Of a stretch of 64,000 nucleotides of DNA, positions 45,393 through 56,088 are shown in pieces (within the stretch, counting starts at the first letter, position 1; each line of letters begins with the position of its first letter). Below the pieces are notes generated by a model. That model was not told where the DNA came from, did no database searches, and worked only from the letters and a program-made list of their open reading frames with translations. The DNA comes from Acidobacteriota bacterium (GTDB taxonomy: Bacteria; Acidobacteriota; Terriglobia; Terriglobales; SCQP01), in contig DAIDIE010000043.1 of NCBI GenBank assembly GCA_027459505.1, positions 124,001 through 188,000 of the forward strand, read 5' to 3'. The translations under genes were made by a program, and so were the position numbers.

Positions 45393-46408
45393 TGAACTCT
45401 CGCAATCTGTTTACGGTGGCTCTGGCCGCTGGTCTTTTTTTCGCCCCAGTCACGCTCGGCGCCCAAAGCAAGCCGGGGCAGAGCGCCGGCGCCGCGCCAG
45501 CCGCTACTGCCAGTGAAGCCGGGCCCACCCCCCCCGGTCCCACGCGAATCGTGCAGAACGTCAATGAAGTGAGTGTGGTCTTCTCCGCGCTGGATAAGCA
45601 CCACCACCTCATCCAGGGGCTGCAGCCCAATCAGGTGCAGGTGTTTGACAACAATCACCCGCAGCAGATCGTGCATTTCGCCAACGAAGGAAACCTGCCG
45701 CTGCGCATTGCCATTCTGGTCGATACCAGCAGCAGCATTCGTGACCGGTTCCAGTTCGAGCAGCAGGCGATGATTAATTTCCTGAACTCGGTGGTGCGGC
45801 CCAGCGAAGACAAGGCAATGGTCGTCTCCTTCGATTCAACCGTCGAGGTGGTGCAGGGCTTTACCTCCAGTCCCGACAAGTTGCGCCGCGCCATCCAGGT
45901 GCTGCGCCCGGGGGGCGGCACCGCGCTCTATGACGCCGTCTACGACACGGTGAAAGAACAGATGAGCACGCCCGACCCCAATGTTCGCAAGGTCATCGTC
46001 CTGGTCAGTGATGGCGCCGACACGCAAAGCCGCTGGCCGAGTCCGGTCGCCGCCATTCGCGAGGCCCTCAACCAAGGTGTCACCGTCTTTACGGTGAGTA
46101 CGGAAGCCACCGGAATCGACCCCAAAAGCGATGATGTGCTGAAAAAGATCGCCGGGCAGACGGGCGGCTTGAGCCTGTTCCCCTTTGAGGCCAATCAACT
46201 GGTCAAGAGTTTTGGCCAGATTGCCAACGAGTTACGTCACCAGTACGTTGTGGATTACCACCCCAACGACTTCCAGCCCGATGGCAGCTTCCACAGGGTC
46301 ACAGTGAAGCTGGCCATTAAAAAGGCGAAAGCGCGGACGCGCGTTGGCTACTACGCGCAAAACGAGAGCGAGTCCGCCGAGGCCCACTCGCCCGCCCCGG
46401 CGCACTGA
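45389..46408 (+). CDS. Secreted VWFA-domain protein, acidobacterial type
   Basis: A 339-residue exported protein: a signal peptide ending near LGAQ, a short N-terminal beta domain (VNEVSVVFSALDKHHHLI) and a von Willebrand factor A domain. The metal-ion site DTSSS is near residue 111, with a conserved threonine in GGGTALYDA and an aspartate in LVSDGAD. This domain arrangement is typical of a family greatly expanded in Acidobacteriota and supports the taxonomic call. Function is unknown, probably adhesion or protein-protein contact. It is translationally coupled to rluD. Confidence 0.9.
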   Translation: MMNSRNLFTVALAAGLFFAPVTLGAQSKPGQSAGAAPAATASEAGPTPPGPTRIVQNVNEVSVVFSALDKHHHLIQGLQPNQVQVFDNNHPQQIVHFANEGNLPLRIAILVDTSSSIRDRFQFEQQAMINFLNSVVRPSEDKAMVVSFDSTVEVVQGFTSSPDKLRRAIQVLRPGGGTALYDAVYDTVKEQMSTPDPNVRKVIVLVSDGADTQSRWPSPVAAIREALNQGVTVFTVSTEATGIDPKSDDVLKKIAGQTGGLSLFPFEANQLVKSFGQIANELRHQYVVDYHPNDFQPDGSFHRVTVKLAIKKAKARTRVGYYAQNESESAEAHSPAPAH

Positions 46409-46458
46409 AGCGCCGCGCGGTTCGCCTTACCGGCTTGATTCGGTAACCGGATACCCCT

Positions 46459-47205
46459 ATGCCGCTGCGCGAAGCGGATGCCATCATTTTGCGGAGCTAT
46501 CCGCTCAAGGAATCCGACAAGATCGTCAGCTTTTATACCCGTGAGTACGGTAAGCTGCGTGGCGTCTGCCGCGGCGCGCGCCGCCCGAAAAGCGGTTTTG
46601 GCGGAGCGCTGGAGCCCCTCACCCACGTCCGCATGCAGTTTTTCGAGCGGCCCAACCGCGACCTGTGCACGGTGGACCGTTGTGATGTCGTGGCCTCCAT
46701 GCTGGAGACCGCCAGCCGCGACTACACCATATCCGTCGGCCTGAGCTATATTGCCGAAATTGCGGAAAAACTGCTTCCCGAACGCGAGGTGCAGGACGCG
46801 GTCTTCCGGCTCATGCTGGTTGTCATGGCCGCCCTGCGCGACGGCGCCCCCATCTGGCTCCCCCTGCTCTATGACCAGTACTGGAATGTGCGCCTGGCTG
46901 GCTTTCTTCCTGATTTCTCTTACTGCGCCGCCTGCGGCGCCGCTCTTGTAGAAATGGCCGGATATCATCCCGCCACCGGCGAGGGGCTGATGTGCCCCGA
47001 TTGCCAGCACCCCGCCAGCAGCCATCTTGGGGCCACCTCGCTGCGCCTGGCTCAGGCAATGGCCCGGACACCTCTGCCGCAACTGCTCACCTCGGCGGAG
47101 AACGCCCGCGAAGCCTTTGCAGACCTGCGAGGCCTGCTGCATGAACGGCTGGAAGCCCATCTCGAACATCCCCTGCAAAGCTGGCGCCTGCTCTTGCAGG
47201 CGTGA
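46459..47205 (+). CDS. recO: DNA repair protein RecO
   Basis: A 248-residue recombination mediator that loads RecA with RecR. The N-terminal OB-fold (ADAIILRSYPLKESDKIVSFYTREYGKLRGVCRGARRPKS) and the zinc-finger positions C-A-A-C and C-P-D-C are present. Length is typical. It follows the VWFA gene by 50 bp and precedes glyQ on the same strand. Confidence 0.94.
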   Translation: MPLREADAIILRSYPLKESDKIVSFYTREYGKLRGVCRGARRPKSGFGGALEPLTHVRMQFFERPNRDLCTVDRCDVVASMLETASRDYTISVGLSYIAEIAEKLLPEREVQDAVFRLMLVVMAALRDGAPIWLPLLYDQYWNVRLAGFLPDFSYCAACGAALVEMAGYHPATGEGLMCPDCQHPASSHLGATSLRLAQAMARTPLPQLLTSAENAREAFADLRGLLHERLEAHLEHPLQSWRLLLQA

Positions 47206-47289
47206 CTCACAACTGCATCGCTCCTCGCCCTCATGAATTAAACTGGAAAGACGCGGCCCTCCTTGTCCAGGCGGCCGCTGAGTTGAATC

Positions 47290-48258
47290 ATGAGCCAATC
47301 GACCCCCACCGCCGAAGCGGCTGCCGCTTCCACCAATGTGGCCGCCAACCGCGGCCTGAGCTTCCAGGAAGTTCTGCTCAAACTCCAGCAATTCTGGGCC
47401 GAGCAGGGCTGTGTTCTCCAAATGCCCTATGACCTGGAAGTCGGCGCCGGCACCATGTCGCCGGAAACCTTTCTGCGCGTTCTCGGTCCCCAGCCCTACA
47501 AAGTCGCCTACCTGCAGCCCAGCCGCCGTCCCGCCGACGGCCGTTATGGCGAAAACCCCAACCGCCTCTATAAGCACACGCAGTTGCAGGTCATTCTCAA
47601 GCCGCCTCCCGCCGACGTCATCGCCCTCTACCTGCGCAGTCTGGAGGCCATCGGCATTGAACTCGCCAAGCACGACATCAAGTTTGAAGAAGACAATTGG
47701 GAGTCGCCCACTCTCGGCGCCTGGGGGCTCGGCTGGCAAGTGATGCTGGACGGACTGGAAATCACCCAGTTCACTTATTTCCAGCAGTGTGGTGGCGTCG
47801 ACCTCAACCCCATTTCCGCCGAAATCACCTACGGCATGGAGCGCATCACCGCCTTCCTGCAGGATGTCGAGTCGGTCTACGACATCCGCTGGAGCGGTGC
47901 ATTCAAGTACAGCGATGTGCGCTTCGCCGACGAACTGCAAATGTCGGTCTACAACTTCGAGAAGGCCGACGTCGGCAAACTTTGGCAGCACTTTGAGCTC
48001 AATGAGGAAGAGTGCAAGGCGCTCCTTACTGAATATCGCCAGCTTAGCGCCCAAAAAGAAGATGCCGGGTCGCAGGCAAAGTTGGCCCGCTTCCCGCTGC
48101 TGGGCGCCTATGAGCTTTGTCTGAAGTGCTCGCATTTATTCAATCTGCTGGACGCGCGCGGCGCGATTTCGGTCACTGAGCGGGTGGGCGTTATCCAGCG
48201 TGTACGCAACCTGGCAGTCGCCATTGCCCGCGGCTGGACCGAACAGAACGCGCGTTAG
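47290..48258 (+). CDS. glyQ: Glycyl-tRNA synthetase alpha subunit
   Basis: A 322-residue catalytic subunit of the tetrameric bacterial glycyl-tRNA synthetase. Conserved stretches are [58 protein letters not shown] and FTYFQQCGG. It is followed 66 bp later by glyS, so both subunits come from one transcript. The N-terminal extension before LSFQ (about 23 residues) is a little longer than usual. Confidence 0.97.
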   Translation: MSQSTPTAEAAAASTNVAANRGLSFQEVLLKLQQFWAEQGCVLQMPYDLEVGAGTMSPETFLRVLGPQPYKVAYLQPSRRPADGRYGENPNRLYKHTQLQVILKPPPADVIALYLRSLEAIGIELAKHDIKFEEDNWESPTLGAWGLGWQVMLDGLEITQFTYFQQCGGVDLNPISAEITYGMERITAFLQDVESVYDIRWSGAFKYSDVRFADELQMSVYNFEKADVGKLWQHFELNEEECKALLTEYRQLSAQKEDAGSQAKLARFPLLGAYELCLKCSHLFNLLDARGAISVTERVGVIQRVRNLAVAIARGWTEQNAR

Positions 48259-48324
48259 CCGCGCGCCATGCGGCGCGTAGCTGCCTCCGGACTGAACAAT
48301 TTTTAGGCTCAAACAGGCTCAAGC

Positions 48325-50457
48325 ATGGGAAACGATCTGCTCGTTGAAATTGGTGGGGAAGAAATCCCGGCGCGTATGGTAGCTGGCATCGCGGAGAGCT
48401 TTGCCGCTTCACTGCTGAACGAACTCCGCGGTCAGCAACTGCTTTCCGCCACGGATGCGCCGCAAACCGCCTGGGCGTACACCCCGCGCCGCCTGGTCTT
48501 TGAGTGCTCCGGAGTCGCCGCGCGCCAGGCCGATCGGGAAGAGCAGGTGCTGGGACCGCCCGCGAAAGTCGCCTTCGCCGCCGACGGCAGTGTCTCCGCG
48601 CAGGGCGCCAACTTTGCCGCCAAATTCGGCGCGCCGCCTTCCGCTTTGCAGCGCGTGCAAACCCCCAAGGGCGACTACGTCGCCCTCCAGCGCCAGATCC
48701 CCGGCCGCGACGCGGCCGCATTGCTGGGCGAGATCATTCCCCAGGCCCTGCGTAACGTTCAACTACCGAAAGCGATGCAGTGGAACGAGTCCGGTTTCCG
48801 CTTTATCCGTCCCTTGCGCTGGCTCACGGTGTTGCTGGGTGGTGAGGTCGTTCCGGTGGAACTGGCCGGCCTGCGCAGCGGACGCACCACGGAAGGCCAT
48901 CGCACGCTCGGCAAGCGCGCTATCACATTGAATTCGCCTGCCGGGTTTGCGGATGTGCTGCGCCAACAGTTTGTCCTGCTCAGCCGCGACGAGCGCCGCG
49001 CCCGTATCGAGCAGGGCATTGCTGCCGCGCTACGGGGGACCGGCCTCCGTGTGCGGCAGGACGATGGTCTGCTTGAGACCCTCATCAATCTCACCGAATT
49101 CCCCACCGTCGTCAAAGGCGATTTCGATCCAGCTTTCCTCGACCTTCCCGCGGAAGTGCTGGTCACCGTCATGCGCGATCACCAGAAATACTTCGCGGTC
49201 GAACAGGAAAAGCCGGCGGCGAATGGGGAGCACCCCCTGGCGCCGCACTTCCTGGCCATCATGGATCTGGATGCGGATCGCGAGGGCCTGATCCGCCACG
49301 GCCATGAACGGGTTCTACGCGCCCGCTTCAACGACGCGCGTTTCTTCTGGCAGACCGACCGCAAACGCAAACTCGAGCAGCGCATCGCCGATCTGGAATA
49401 CGTCACCTTCCAGGCGCAACTGGGCAGCTACGCGGAAAAAACTAAACGTGTTGTTCAGCTTAGCCGCCTCCTCGCACAGCACTTCAACGGCAAAATCGCG
49501 GCGTTTCAGGAAGAAGCGGTGCAACAGGCCGCCCGTCTGTTGAAATGCGATCTCACCACAGAGGTGGTCAAGGAGTTCACCGAACTGCAGGGCATGATGG
49601 GTGGCCTGTACGCCCGCGCGGAGGGCTTGGGTGAAGCCACCGCCGTGGCGATCTATGACCAGTACAAACCCCTGGCAGCCGACGCCGAACCGCCGCGCAG
49701 CCTGGAAGGCGCTATCGTTTCGCTGGCCGATAAGCTCGACACGCTCGCCGGAATGTTCGCCTTGGGAGAGATTCCCAGCGGCTCCCGCGACCCCTACGCC
49801 CTGCGCCGCCAGGCCAACGGCGTGGTTAGAATTATCGACCGGCACAAGTTACCGATCGACTTGCAGGGCGTGCTCAAAGAGGCACTTGCCGGCTATGACC
49901 GCGAGGACTTCGAAAGCAGCAAGACCATTGAAGCCCTGCTGCAGTTCTTCCGCGAGCGCGAGCAGTTCTACTTTGAGGAAATCGCGGCCTTTCCGCAGGA
50001 CGAGGTGCGCGCTGTGCTGGCGGTCAATGCCAGCAATCCGCTCCAGGCCGCCGAGCGTCTGGCGGCCCTGCATCAGGTTCGCGAACAGCAGCCGCAGGCC
50101 TTTGCCGCGGTGGCAGCGGCGCTGAAACGCATGCGGAACATCGTCCGCAAAGAGAGCTGGACTGAAAGCGCGTGGCAACAGCAGCTCCTCAAGGAGAATG
50201 CGGAAAAGGAACTCGCCAGCCGCGTCGCAAACGCCGCCGGGCAGGGAAAGGCCGGTCACAACGCTGGCTATGCGGAGCAGTTGCTCGCCATCGCCGCGCT
50301 GGCGCCCCAACTCGAAGAGTTCTTTAACGCCGTCCGTGTCAACGACCCCGATTCCGCGTTGCGCGCCAATCGCTTGTCGCTGCTGGTCTGGGCGGGCGCT
50401 GAACTCTCGCGGGTGGCCGACTTCTCCGAAATTGTGATTGCCGGCGAGCGCCCCTGA
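48325..50457 (+). CDS. glyS: Glycyl-tRNA synthetase beta subunit
   Basis: A 710-residue tRNA-binding subunit. It begins with the typical DLLVEIGGEEIPARM, contains the HD-like central segment and ends in an anticodon-binding DALR-type domain (ANRLSLLVWAGAELSRVADFSEI). It pairs with GlyQ directly upstream. The 295 bp to the next gene show a possible CATAAT -10 near 50646 and nothing else I can call. Confidence 0.96.
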   Translation: MGNDLLVEIGGEEIPARMVAGIAESFAASLLNELRGQQLLSATDAPQTAWAYTPRRLVFECSGVAARQADREEQVLGPPAKVAFAADGSVSAQGANFAAKFGAPPSALQRVQTPKGDYVALQRQIPGRDAAALLGEIIPQALRNVQLPKAMQWNESGFRFIRPLRWLTVLLGGEVVPVELAGLRSGRTTEGHRTLGKRAITLNSPAGFADVLRQQFVLLSRDERRARIEQGIAAALRGTGLRVRQDDGLLETLINLTEFPTVVKGDFDPAFLDLPAEVLVTVMRDHQKYFAVEQEKPAANGEHPLAPHFLAIMDLDADREGLIRHGHERVLRARFNDARFFWQTDRKRKLEQRIADLEYVTFQAQLGSYAEKTKRVVQLSRLLAQHFNGKIAAFQEEAVQQAARLLKCDLTTEVVKEFTELQGMMGGLYARAEGLGEATAVAIYDQYKPLAADAEPPRSLEGAIVSLADKLDTLAGMFALGEIPSGSRDPYALRRQANGVVRIIDRHKLPIDLQGVLKEALAGYDREDFESSKTIEALLQFFREREQFYFEEIAAFPQDEVRAVLAVNASNPLQAAERLAALHQVREQQPQAFAAVAAALKRMRNIVRKESWTESAWQQQLLKENAEKELASRVANAAGQGKAGHNAGYAEQLLAIAALAPQLEEFFNAVRVNDPDSALRANRLSLLVWAGAELSRVADFSEIVIAGERP

Positions 50458-50752
50458 GCGCTCCACCAGGCGCAGCAGCCATTGAACCGGTTCTTCTTGA
50501 GGGCGCGCTTGCCCGTGACGCGCGTGCATGATTTCAGGGCAGCGGCGACTCGGATCCGCCGGTATTTTGAACTCACCGGCGGGGCGCCCCAAAGAGCTGT
50601 ATCGTTGCAGCCGCTTCTCGCATTCCGGTCGCGCATCCTTTTCTGACATAATTTCTCTTCGCGCTCGACGCTTCCGGTGATGCGAATCCAAGACTCGCTC
50701 TGCCGGGCGGGCCGCGCGCGCAGTTAGCGGTGTTCTTCAAGGGGGAGCGGGG

Positions 50753-53700
50753 ATGTCCACTTCACGCCGTACGTTTTTGAAGAGCAGTACCTTCGCCGCG
50801 GCCAGCGCCGCATTGGGGGAGTTGGCCGGCAAAAGCAAGGCGGGCGCGCAGCAACCTGCCGCGGACAACGCCGCGCCCCTGCAGGAGACGCCTGCTCTTT
50901 TTGACAGCCCCGCCGCCGCCGGGTTTACCCGCGGCATTGGCATCTATCCCGGCGACCCGCGCCAGTTCACCGGTCCCTCGCTCGTCCTCGACACCAGCAA
51001 CGCCTATCGCAATCTCGCGCTGCTGCGTCCGGCCTACCACTCCAGCAGCTACGATTACAACCTCACCGCTCAGCTTGTCACCGACGGCATCAAAGACTCC
51101 GTGCTGCCCACCTGGGTCGTCACTTCGGTCAGTCCTGGCTTTGTTCTGCCCAAAGATGAACGCGAGTTCGTTCTCGATCACGCCCCCACCAGCGTCACTC
51201 CAGTGCGCGGACCGGAGGGTTGGATTCAGGTGCAGCTCGGGGGCGGGGAACAGCTTCCGGCTGTCGACGCGGTTGCCATCACCATGGTCGCGCGCAGCTA
51301 TAGCGGTCATCCGCGCAGCTTTACCCTGAAGCTCCTGGGTTCCGCCGATGGCCATGTCTGGACCCAACTCGGGACGGTCAGTAACCCTGCTGCCGCTCCT
51401 TTGACCGGCTATCCCCCGGACTTCGCCCGCCCCGGCGAGTTGTTCAAGCCTGAAATCGACTTCAGCGCGCCGGTGTCGCTGCGCTACTACCGGCTGGTGT
51501 GCGAGGGCGAGGGCGACTTCGCAATTGGCGAAATCAAGTTCTTTCACCAGAAACAGCGCGTCGAATTCGGCGGCCCTTACAGCTTTACCAGTGCCTGGAT
51601 GAGCGCCGGCCTGGACGAGGAGTGGGTGTATGTCGATCTCGGCGGCAGCTTCTCCTTTGACCGCGTGAAGCTCTACTGGATTGCCCCTCCCGCCGCCGGC
51701 TCGCTGCAAGTCTCCGATGACGCGCAGAACTGGAAGACGGTTCAGGCGCTCCCCACCGCCGCTCCGGTGCATGATCTCCGTCTGAGTGGCGTGCGTGCCC
51801 GTTACGTGCGCGTACTGCTGACCAAGCCCAGCGCCCCATACGGCTATATCCTCAGCGAGTTTGAAGTCTATGGACGCGGCGGCTTCATTGCCCAGCCGCA
51901 GGCTCAACCGCAACCCGCGAATGGCCGCCTTGACCTGACTGGTGGCTCCTGGCGGCTGCAGCGCGACTCGCTGGTATCGGCCCAGCCCGCTGCCATCGCC
52001 ACCACCGGCTTTGCCGCGGATGCATGGCTGCCGGCTACCGTTCCCGGCACCGTGCTGGCCTCCTACCGTAATCTGGGCGCCATTCCTGATCCCAACTACG
52101 CCGATAATCAACTGCAGATCTCCGATTCCTACTTCTACGCTGACTTTTGGTATCGCACCGAATTCACCGCGCCAACCACGAAAAAGGGCGAGCGGCAGTG
52201 GTTGAATTTTGATGGCCTCAACTGGAAGGGCGAGATCTATCTCAACGGTCAGCACCTGGGCGCCATCGACGGCGGCTTTATGCGTGGACGCTTCGACGTC
52301 ACCAGCCTGCTGCGTCCAGGTCCAAGCAACGCGCTAGCGGTGCTGGTCCGCAAAAATGCCACCCCGGGAAGCTGCAAACAGAAAACCTTTCAGAGTTCTG
52401 GCAAAAACGGCGGCGCCCTCGGCCTGGATAACCCCACCTACCACGCCTCCATTGGCTGGGACTGGATTCCCACCATCCGCGGCCGCAATACCGGCATCTG
52501 GGATGACGTTTACCTCACCACCAGCGGCCCGGTCCTGATTGAAAACCCCCTGGTCACCACCCAGCTCCCGCTGCCGTCCACCCAATCGGCCGACGTAACC
52601 CTGAGTCTGGAGCTGGCCAACTACGCCGCCAAAACCGTCTCGGGCAATCTGCGCGTTCGTTTCGGGGACATCCAGCTTCATGATCACGTGAGCGTCGCGG
52701 CAGGGAAGCGCCAGACCGTCACCCTCAATGCCACACGCTTTAAGCAGTTGCACATCGAGAATCCGCGCCTCTGGTGGCCCAACGGTTATGGCGAGCCATC
52801 GTTGTACGAGGTCGAGATCAGCTTTGAGCCGCATGGCGCCCCCGCCGATCGCAAAATCTTCAACACCGGCATTCGCCAGATTACCCGTGACGTCGTTCCC
52901 GTGGAGAACGGCCATGCTTTGCGCATGTTCGTCAATGGACGACGCTTCATTCCTCGCGGCGGAAACTGGGGCTTTGCCGAATCCATGCTGCTGTACCGCG
53001 CCCGCGAATACGACGCCGCGTTGCGCTACCACCGCGAAATGAACATGAACATGGTGCGCAACTGGGTAGGGCAGATCGGCGACGACGAGTTCTACCAGGC
53101 CTGCGATCGCCACGGCATTGTCGTCATGCAGGACTTCTGGCTGGCCAATCCCTGGGACGGTCCCGAACCCTCTGACGACAACCTGTTCATGAGCAATGCC
53201 CGCGACCTGGTCAAGCGCATTCGCCATCACGCCTCAATCGGACTCTACTGCGGCCGTAACGAGGGCTATCCGCCAGTTCCCCTGCGCCAGGAATTGCCCC
53301 AACTCGTTGCCCAATTGCATCCCGGCATTCCTTACATTGGGAGTTCCGCCGACGATGTGGTCAGCGGACACGGCCCCTATATGGCCATGCCTCCGGACTT
53401 CTATTTCAAGCACGCCGCCTCGCGCCACTTTCACAGCGAGATCGGCATGCCCAACATTCCCAGCCTGGAGAGCGTCAGCCTGATGATGCCACCCGCGCAG
53501 ATGTGGCCGCAGGGCCTCACCTGGGGCCTGCACGACTTCTGCCTGGAAGGGGCGCAGGGCGGAGTCACTTTCCGCGGCATGGTGGACGACAACTATGGCG
53601 GCGCCACCAGCGCGGCCGACTGGATCAGCCTCGCGCAGTTCATCAACTACTCGGGCTACAAGGCCATGTTCGAGGCCCAGAGCAAGCACCGTATGGGGCT

Positions 53701-54400
53701 GCTCATCTGGATGAGCCACCCCTGTTGGCCCTCCTTCGTGTGGCAAACCTACGACTACTACCTGGAACCCACCGCCGCCTATTTCGGGGCCAAACAGGCC
53801 AACGAGCCGCTGCACATCCAGTGGAATCAGGCGGACGACACCGTCGAGGTGGTCAATTACAGCGCCGGCGCGGTCAGCGGCCTTACCGCATTGGTTGAAG
53901 TCATCAACTCCGATGGCGCGGTGAAGTGGCGCACCCAGGCGGCGCTCACCAGCGCCGAGGACTCGACCGCCGCTCCTATTCGCATGCAGTACCCGGCGGG
54001 CCTGACCCCGGTACACTTCATCCGGCTGCGCTTGAGCCAGGGCGGCAAGCTGCTCTCACAGAACCTCTACTGGCGCGGCGCGGAGCAGGGCAATTATCGC
54101 GCCCTGCGCGATCTGCCCATGGTCAAACTGCAGGCCAACACCAGCGTGCAGCAAGAGGGCGAGATTTGGCGCCTGAGCACGGCGCTGCATAATCCGGGAA
54201 CGAGCGCAGCGCTTCTGGTGCGGCTCAAAGCCGTGGGCGAACGCAGCGGTGACCGCATCTTGCCGGTGATCTACGAGGACAATTACTTCGCGCTCATGCC
54301 GGGGGAAACCCGCGTGATCAGCAGCGAACTACGGCAGTCGGACACGCGCGGCGAACCACCCGCCATCCGCGTGGAAGGCTTTAACGTTGCGGCGAGATGA
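50753..54400 (+). CDS. Large Tat-exported GH2-family glycosidase (exo-beta-glucosaminidase/mannosidase-like)
   Basis: A 1215-residue enzyme with a twin-arginine signal (SRRTFLK). Next come two discoidin-like F5/8 type C modules (about 70-380) that probably bind sugars. A GH2 sugar-binding jellyroll, Ig-like domain and TIM barrel follow (about 395-1000), then C-terminal beta domains. In the barrel the acid/base glutamate is in YCGRNEGYPP near residue 835 and the nucleophile in HSEIGMPNIPS near 895. The overall plan resembles exo-beta-D-glucosaminidases and beta-mannosidases; the substrate is not certain. The ATG follows GGGGGAG. It is flanked by unrelated genes. Confidence 0.88.
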   Translation: MSTSRRTFLKSSTFAAASAALGELAGKSKAGAQQPAADNAAPLQETPALFDSPAAAGFTRGIGIYPGDPRQFTGPSLVLDTSNAYRNLALLRPAYHSSSYDYNLTAQLVTDGIKDSVLPTWVVTSVSPGFVLPKDEREFVLDHAPTSVTPVRGPEGWIQVQLGGGEQLPAVDAVAITMVARSYSGHPRSFTLKLLGSADGHVWTQLGTVSNPAAAPLTGYPPDFARPGELFKPEIDFSAPVSLRYYRLVCEGEGDFAIGEIKFFHQKQRVEFGGPYSFTSAWMSAGLDEEWVYVDLGGSFSFDRVKLYWIAPPAAGSLQVSDDAQNWKTVQALPTAAPVHDLRLSGVRARYVRVLLTKPSAPYGYILSEFEVYGRGGFIAQPQAQPQPANGRLDLTGGSWRLQRDSLVSAQPAAIATTGFAADAWLPATVPGTVLASYRNLGAIPDPNYADNQLQISDSYFYADFWYRTEFTAPTTKKGERQWLNFDGLNWKGEIYLNGQHLGAIDGGFMRGRFDVTSLLRPGPSNALAVLVRKNATPGSCKQKTFQSSGKNGGALGLDNPTYHASIGWDWIPTIRGRNTGIWDDVYLTTSGPVLIENPLVTTQLPLPSTQSADVTLSLELANYAAKTVSGNLRVRFGDIQLHDHVSVAAGKRQTVTLNATRFKQLHIENPRLWWPNGYGEPSLYEVEISFEPHGAPADRKIFNTGIRQITRDVVPVENGHALRMFVNGRRFIPRGGNWGFAESMLLYRAREYDAALRYHREMNMNMVRNWVGQIGDDEFYQACDRHGIVVMQDFWLANPWDGPEPSDDNLFMSNARDLVKRIRHHASIGLYCGRNEGYPPVPLRQELPQLVAQLHPGIPYIGSSADDVVSGHGPYMAMPPDFYFKHAASRHFHSEIGMPNIPSLESVSLMMPPAQMWPQGLTWGLHDFCLEGAQGGVTFRGMVDDNYGGATSAADWISLAQFINYSGYKAMFEAQSKHRMGLLIWMSHPCWPSFVWQTYDYYLEPTAAYFGAKQANEPLHIQWNQADDTVEVVNYSAGAVSGLTALVEVINSDGAVKWRTQAALTSAEDSTAAPIRMQYPAGLTPVHFIRLRLSQGGKLLSQNLYWRGAEQGNYRALRDLPMVKLQANTSVQQEGEIWRLSTALHNPGTSAALLVRLKAVGERSGDRILPVIYEDNYFALMPGETRVISSELRQSDTRGEPPAIRVEGFNVAAR

Positions 54401-54526
54401 GCGCGGCAAACCGCCGACCTGCCACAACTGCTGGAACGATTGACGGGAATGGTCCTGCGACGGGATGGCTGGCCGTCCGCGCAACTAGTCTGCCGGAAGC
54501 GCTTCCGCTCCTCGCCCAAGCGACGC

Positions 54527-54964
54527 TCACGGCGAAAGTACCGGGCCGCCCCCATTATTCCCGCCGGGCAACAATGGGTAAAGCCATCCCGAAGATTCCC
54601 GGATTCTGCGCAGCTCTTTCTCGCTGATCAGTTTCACCCGAAATCCTTCTCCGGGCTGGGAGCTCAGAAGCCATGGAGCGCGGATTACCAGAACGCCCTT
54701 TAGTGAGGGCAAGTCTGATTCATTATGTTGCACACGGGTATCTTGTGCAACTATCGCCATGTCGACGTCTTCGTCCGAAGGCCAAGTGGCCGCTGTTTCT
54801 CCAGGCAGTCCGCAGTGACAAGGCATAACTTCGGCAATACTGGGCTTCCGTGGCAATCGCTTTAGGGAAGCACGGCCAAGAGCGCCGGGTGGCACAAACG
54901 CCCCGTTCACAAGCAGCAACATCGCTGCCGCCAAGACACACTTCACCTGAGCATTGCGCTTCAT
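54527..54964 (-). CDS. Small secreted protein of unknown function
   Basis: A 145-residue protein with a signal peptide (VKCVLAAAMLLLVNGAFV) and a mature part with one CHC motif and otherwise no recognisable domain. The ATG at 54964 has GGGAGG 6 nt upstream, strong support over the longer frame to 55114. It follows the 325-residue secreted protein gene on the same strand after 146 bp and may be cotranscribed. Confidence 0.65.
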   Translation of the reverse strand: MKRNAQVKCVLAAAMLLLVNGAFVPPGALGRASLKRLPRKPSIAEVMPCHCGLPGETAATWPSDEDVDMAIVAQDTRVQHNESDLPSLKGVLVIRAPWLLSSQPGEGFRVKLISEKELRRIRESSGWLYPLLPGGNNGGGPVLSP

Positions 54965-55110
54965 CAATACCTCCCGTCCGGGAGCCGAAAGGGACTCCAG
55001 GGCGCCTCGTGAGTCAGTTGTCTTCGGTCCGGTGAGCCGCTTGCCAGGCGCCTCCCCGAGCAGATAGGCGCCTGGCTGAATTAGCGGTTTTAGTTTTAGC
55101 TGTCTCCTCC

Positions 55111-56088
55111 TCAACTGTGATCGTAGTCATTGAGAATGTAGCCTTTGGCGCAGTTCCCCTCATGCAGCTTCAGAACGCCGCGGAATACCTGTCCGCTGAC
55201 GCTGAACCCGTTGGAGAGCGTCAGCGTGAAAGTGCTGGAATGGCCCCCATTACGCTCAGTGACGATCAGGTCGTAAGCATAGCCACCCGCCCCGTTGATG
55301 CTGGCGGTTCCGGCGATGTGACGCGTAAAGGCGTCTACCTTGGTATAGGCCGTAACACTGTCGGACCTCATGAGCAGACCTGACTGGCTGAAATAGACAT
55401 TGCCCCACAGATTGCCGTCGCGTACGCCCGCATGAACGGCGATGATGCCGCTGTCGCCATTGGAGAGGCTGAGGAACGCATGCCCGGTGATCCAGTCATT
55501 GCAAGGTGCGCACTCGGTGCCGCCACCCGGAACAACGACGGATGGCCACTCAATCTGGCCCGTGATGTCTCCAGTGGCGTTCACCAACGCCTGTAAGGGG
55601 CCTCCCACGGCGAATTCCAACGTGACCGACGCCTCATCTCCGCCGGCCGCGGCGGCGAAGCTGCCGCCCGTGATATTCATATCTCCGGTGGCCACTACGA
55701 CGTTGGAACCAGCGCCCTGAGCCATGGTGTACAAAGTGATGACTCCAGTAAGCGTACCCTGAGATGAGCTGTAGCTGAAATTCAAGGGCGCCGTCTGGTT
55801 CACCAGGAATGTGTCCCGGTCCACCAGGGTCAATGTTAATGGCGCCTGCACGGGTGAACTGATGGTGAAGGTTCCGTCAAGCGAAAAGAGCGAGCCACTG
55901 CCGTTGGCGCTGCCCGACATCTGGCAGGGGCTGCAGTCACGAAACTGCATCGTGATTGTTGGCGACCCGGTCCCAAGAAAATCCACATCGGTTGTTGACG
56001 TGCCCAGAGTGAGCGCGCTCTGCGCCCACAGACTGACAGGCAGAAGTGCGCACAACACTAGTCCACAAGACCATATTCGTGTCCTCAT
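55111..56088 (-). CDS. Secreted beta-rich protein of unknown function
   Basis: A 325-residue exported protein (signal peptide ending near SLWA-Q) that is rich in Gly, Ser and Thr with alternating beta pattern and two C-x2-C pairs (CSPC, CAPC). The C-terminal segment with GTASINGAGGYAYDL and FTLTLSNGFSVSGQ resembles a glycine-rich beta module often seen at the ends of secreted bacterial proteins; I cannot name the family firmly. The ATG at 56088 has AGGGGG upstream. Confidence 0.7.
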   Translation of the reverse strand: MRTRIWSCGLVLCALLPVSLWAQSALTLGTSTTDVDFLGTGSPTITMQFRDCSPCQMSGSANGSGSLFSLDGTFTISSPVQAPLTLTLVDRDTFLVNQTAPLNFSYSSSQGTLTGVITLYTMAQGAGSNVVVATGDMNITGGSFAAAAGGDEASVTLEFAVGGPLQALVNATGDITGQIEWPSVVVPGGGTECAPCNDWITGHAFLSLSNGDSGIIAVHAGVRDGNLWGNVYFSQSGLLMRSDSVTAYTKVDAFTRHIAGTASINGAGGYAYDLIVTERNGGHSSTFTLTLSNGFSVSGQVFRGVLKLHEGNCAKGYILNDYDHS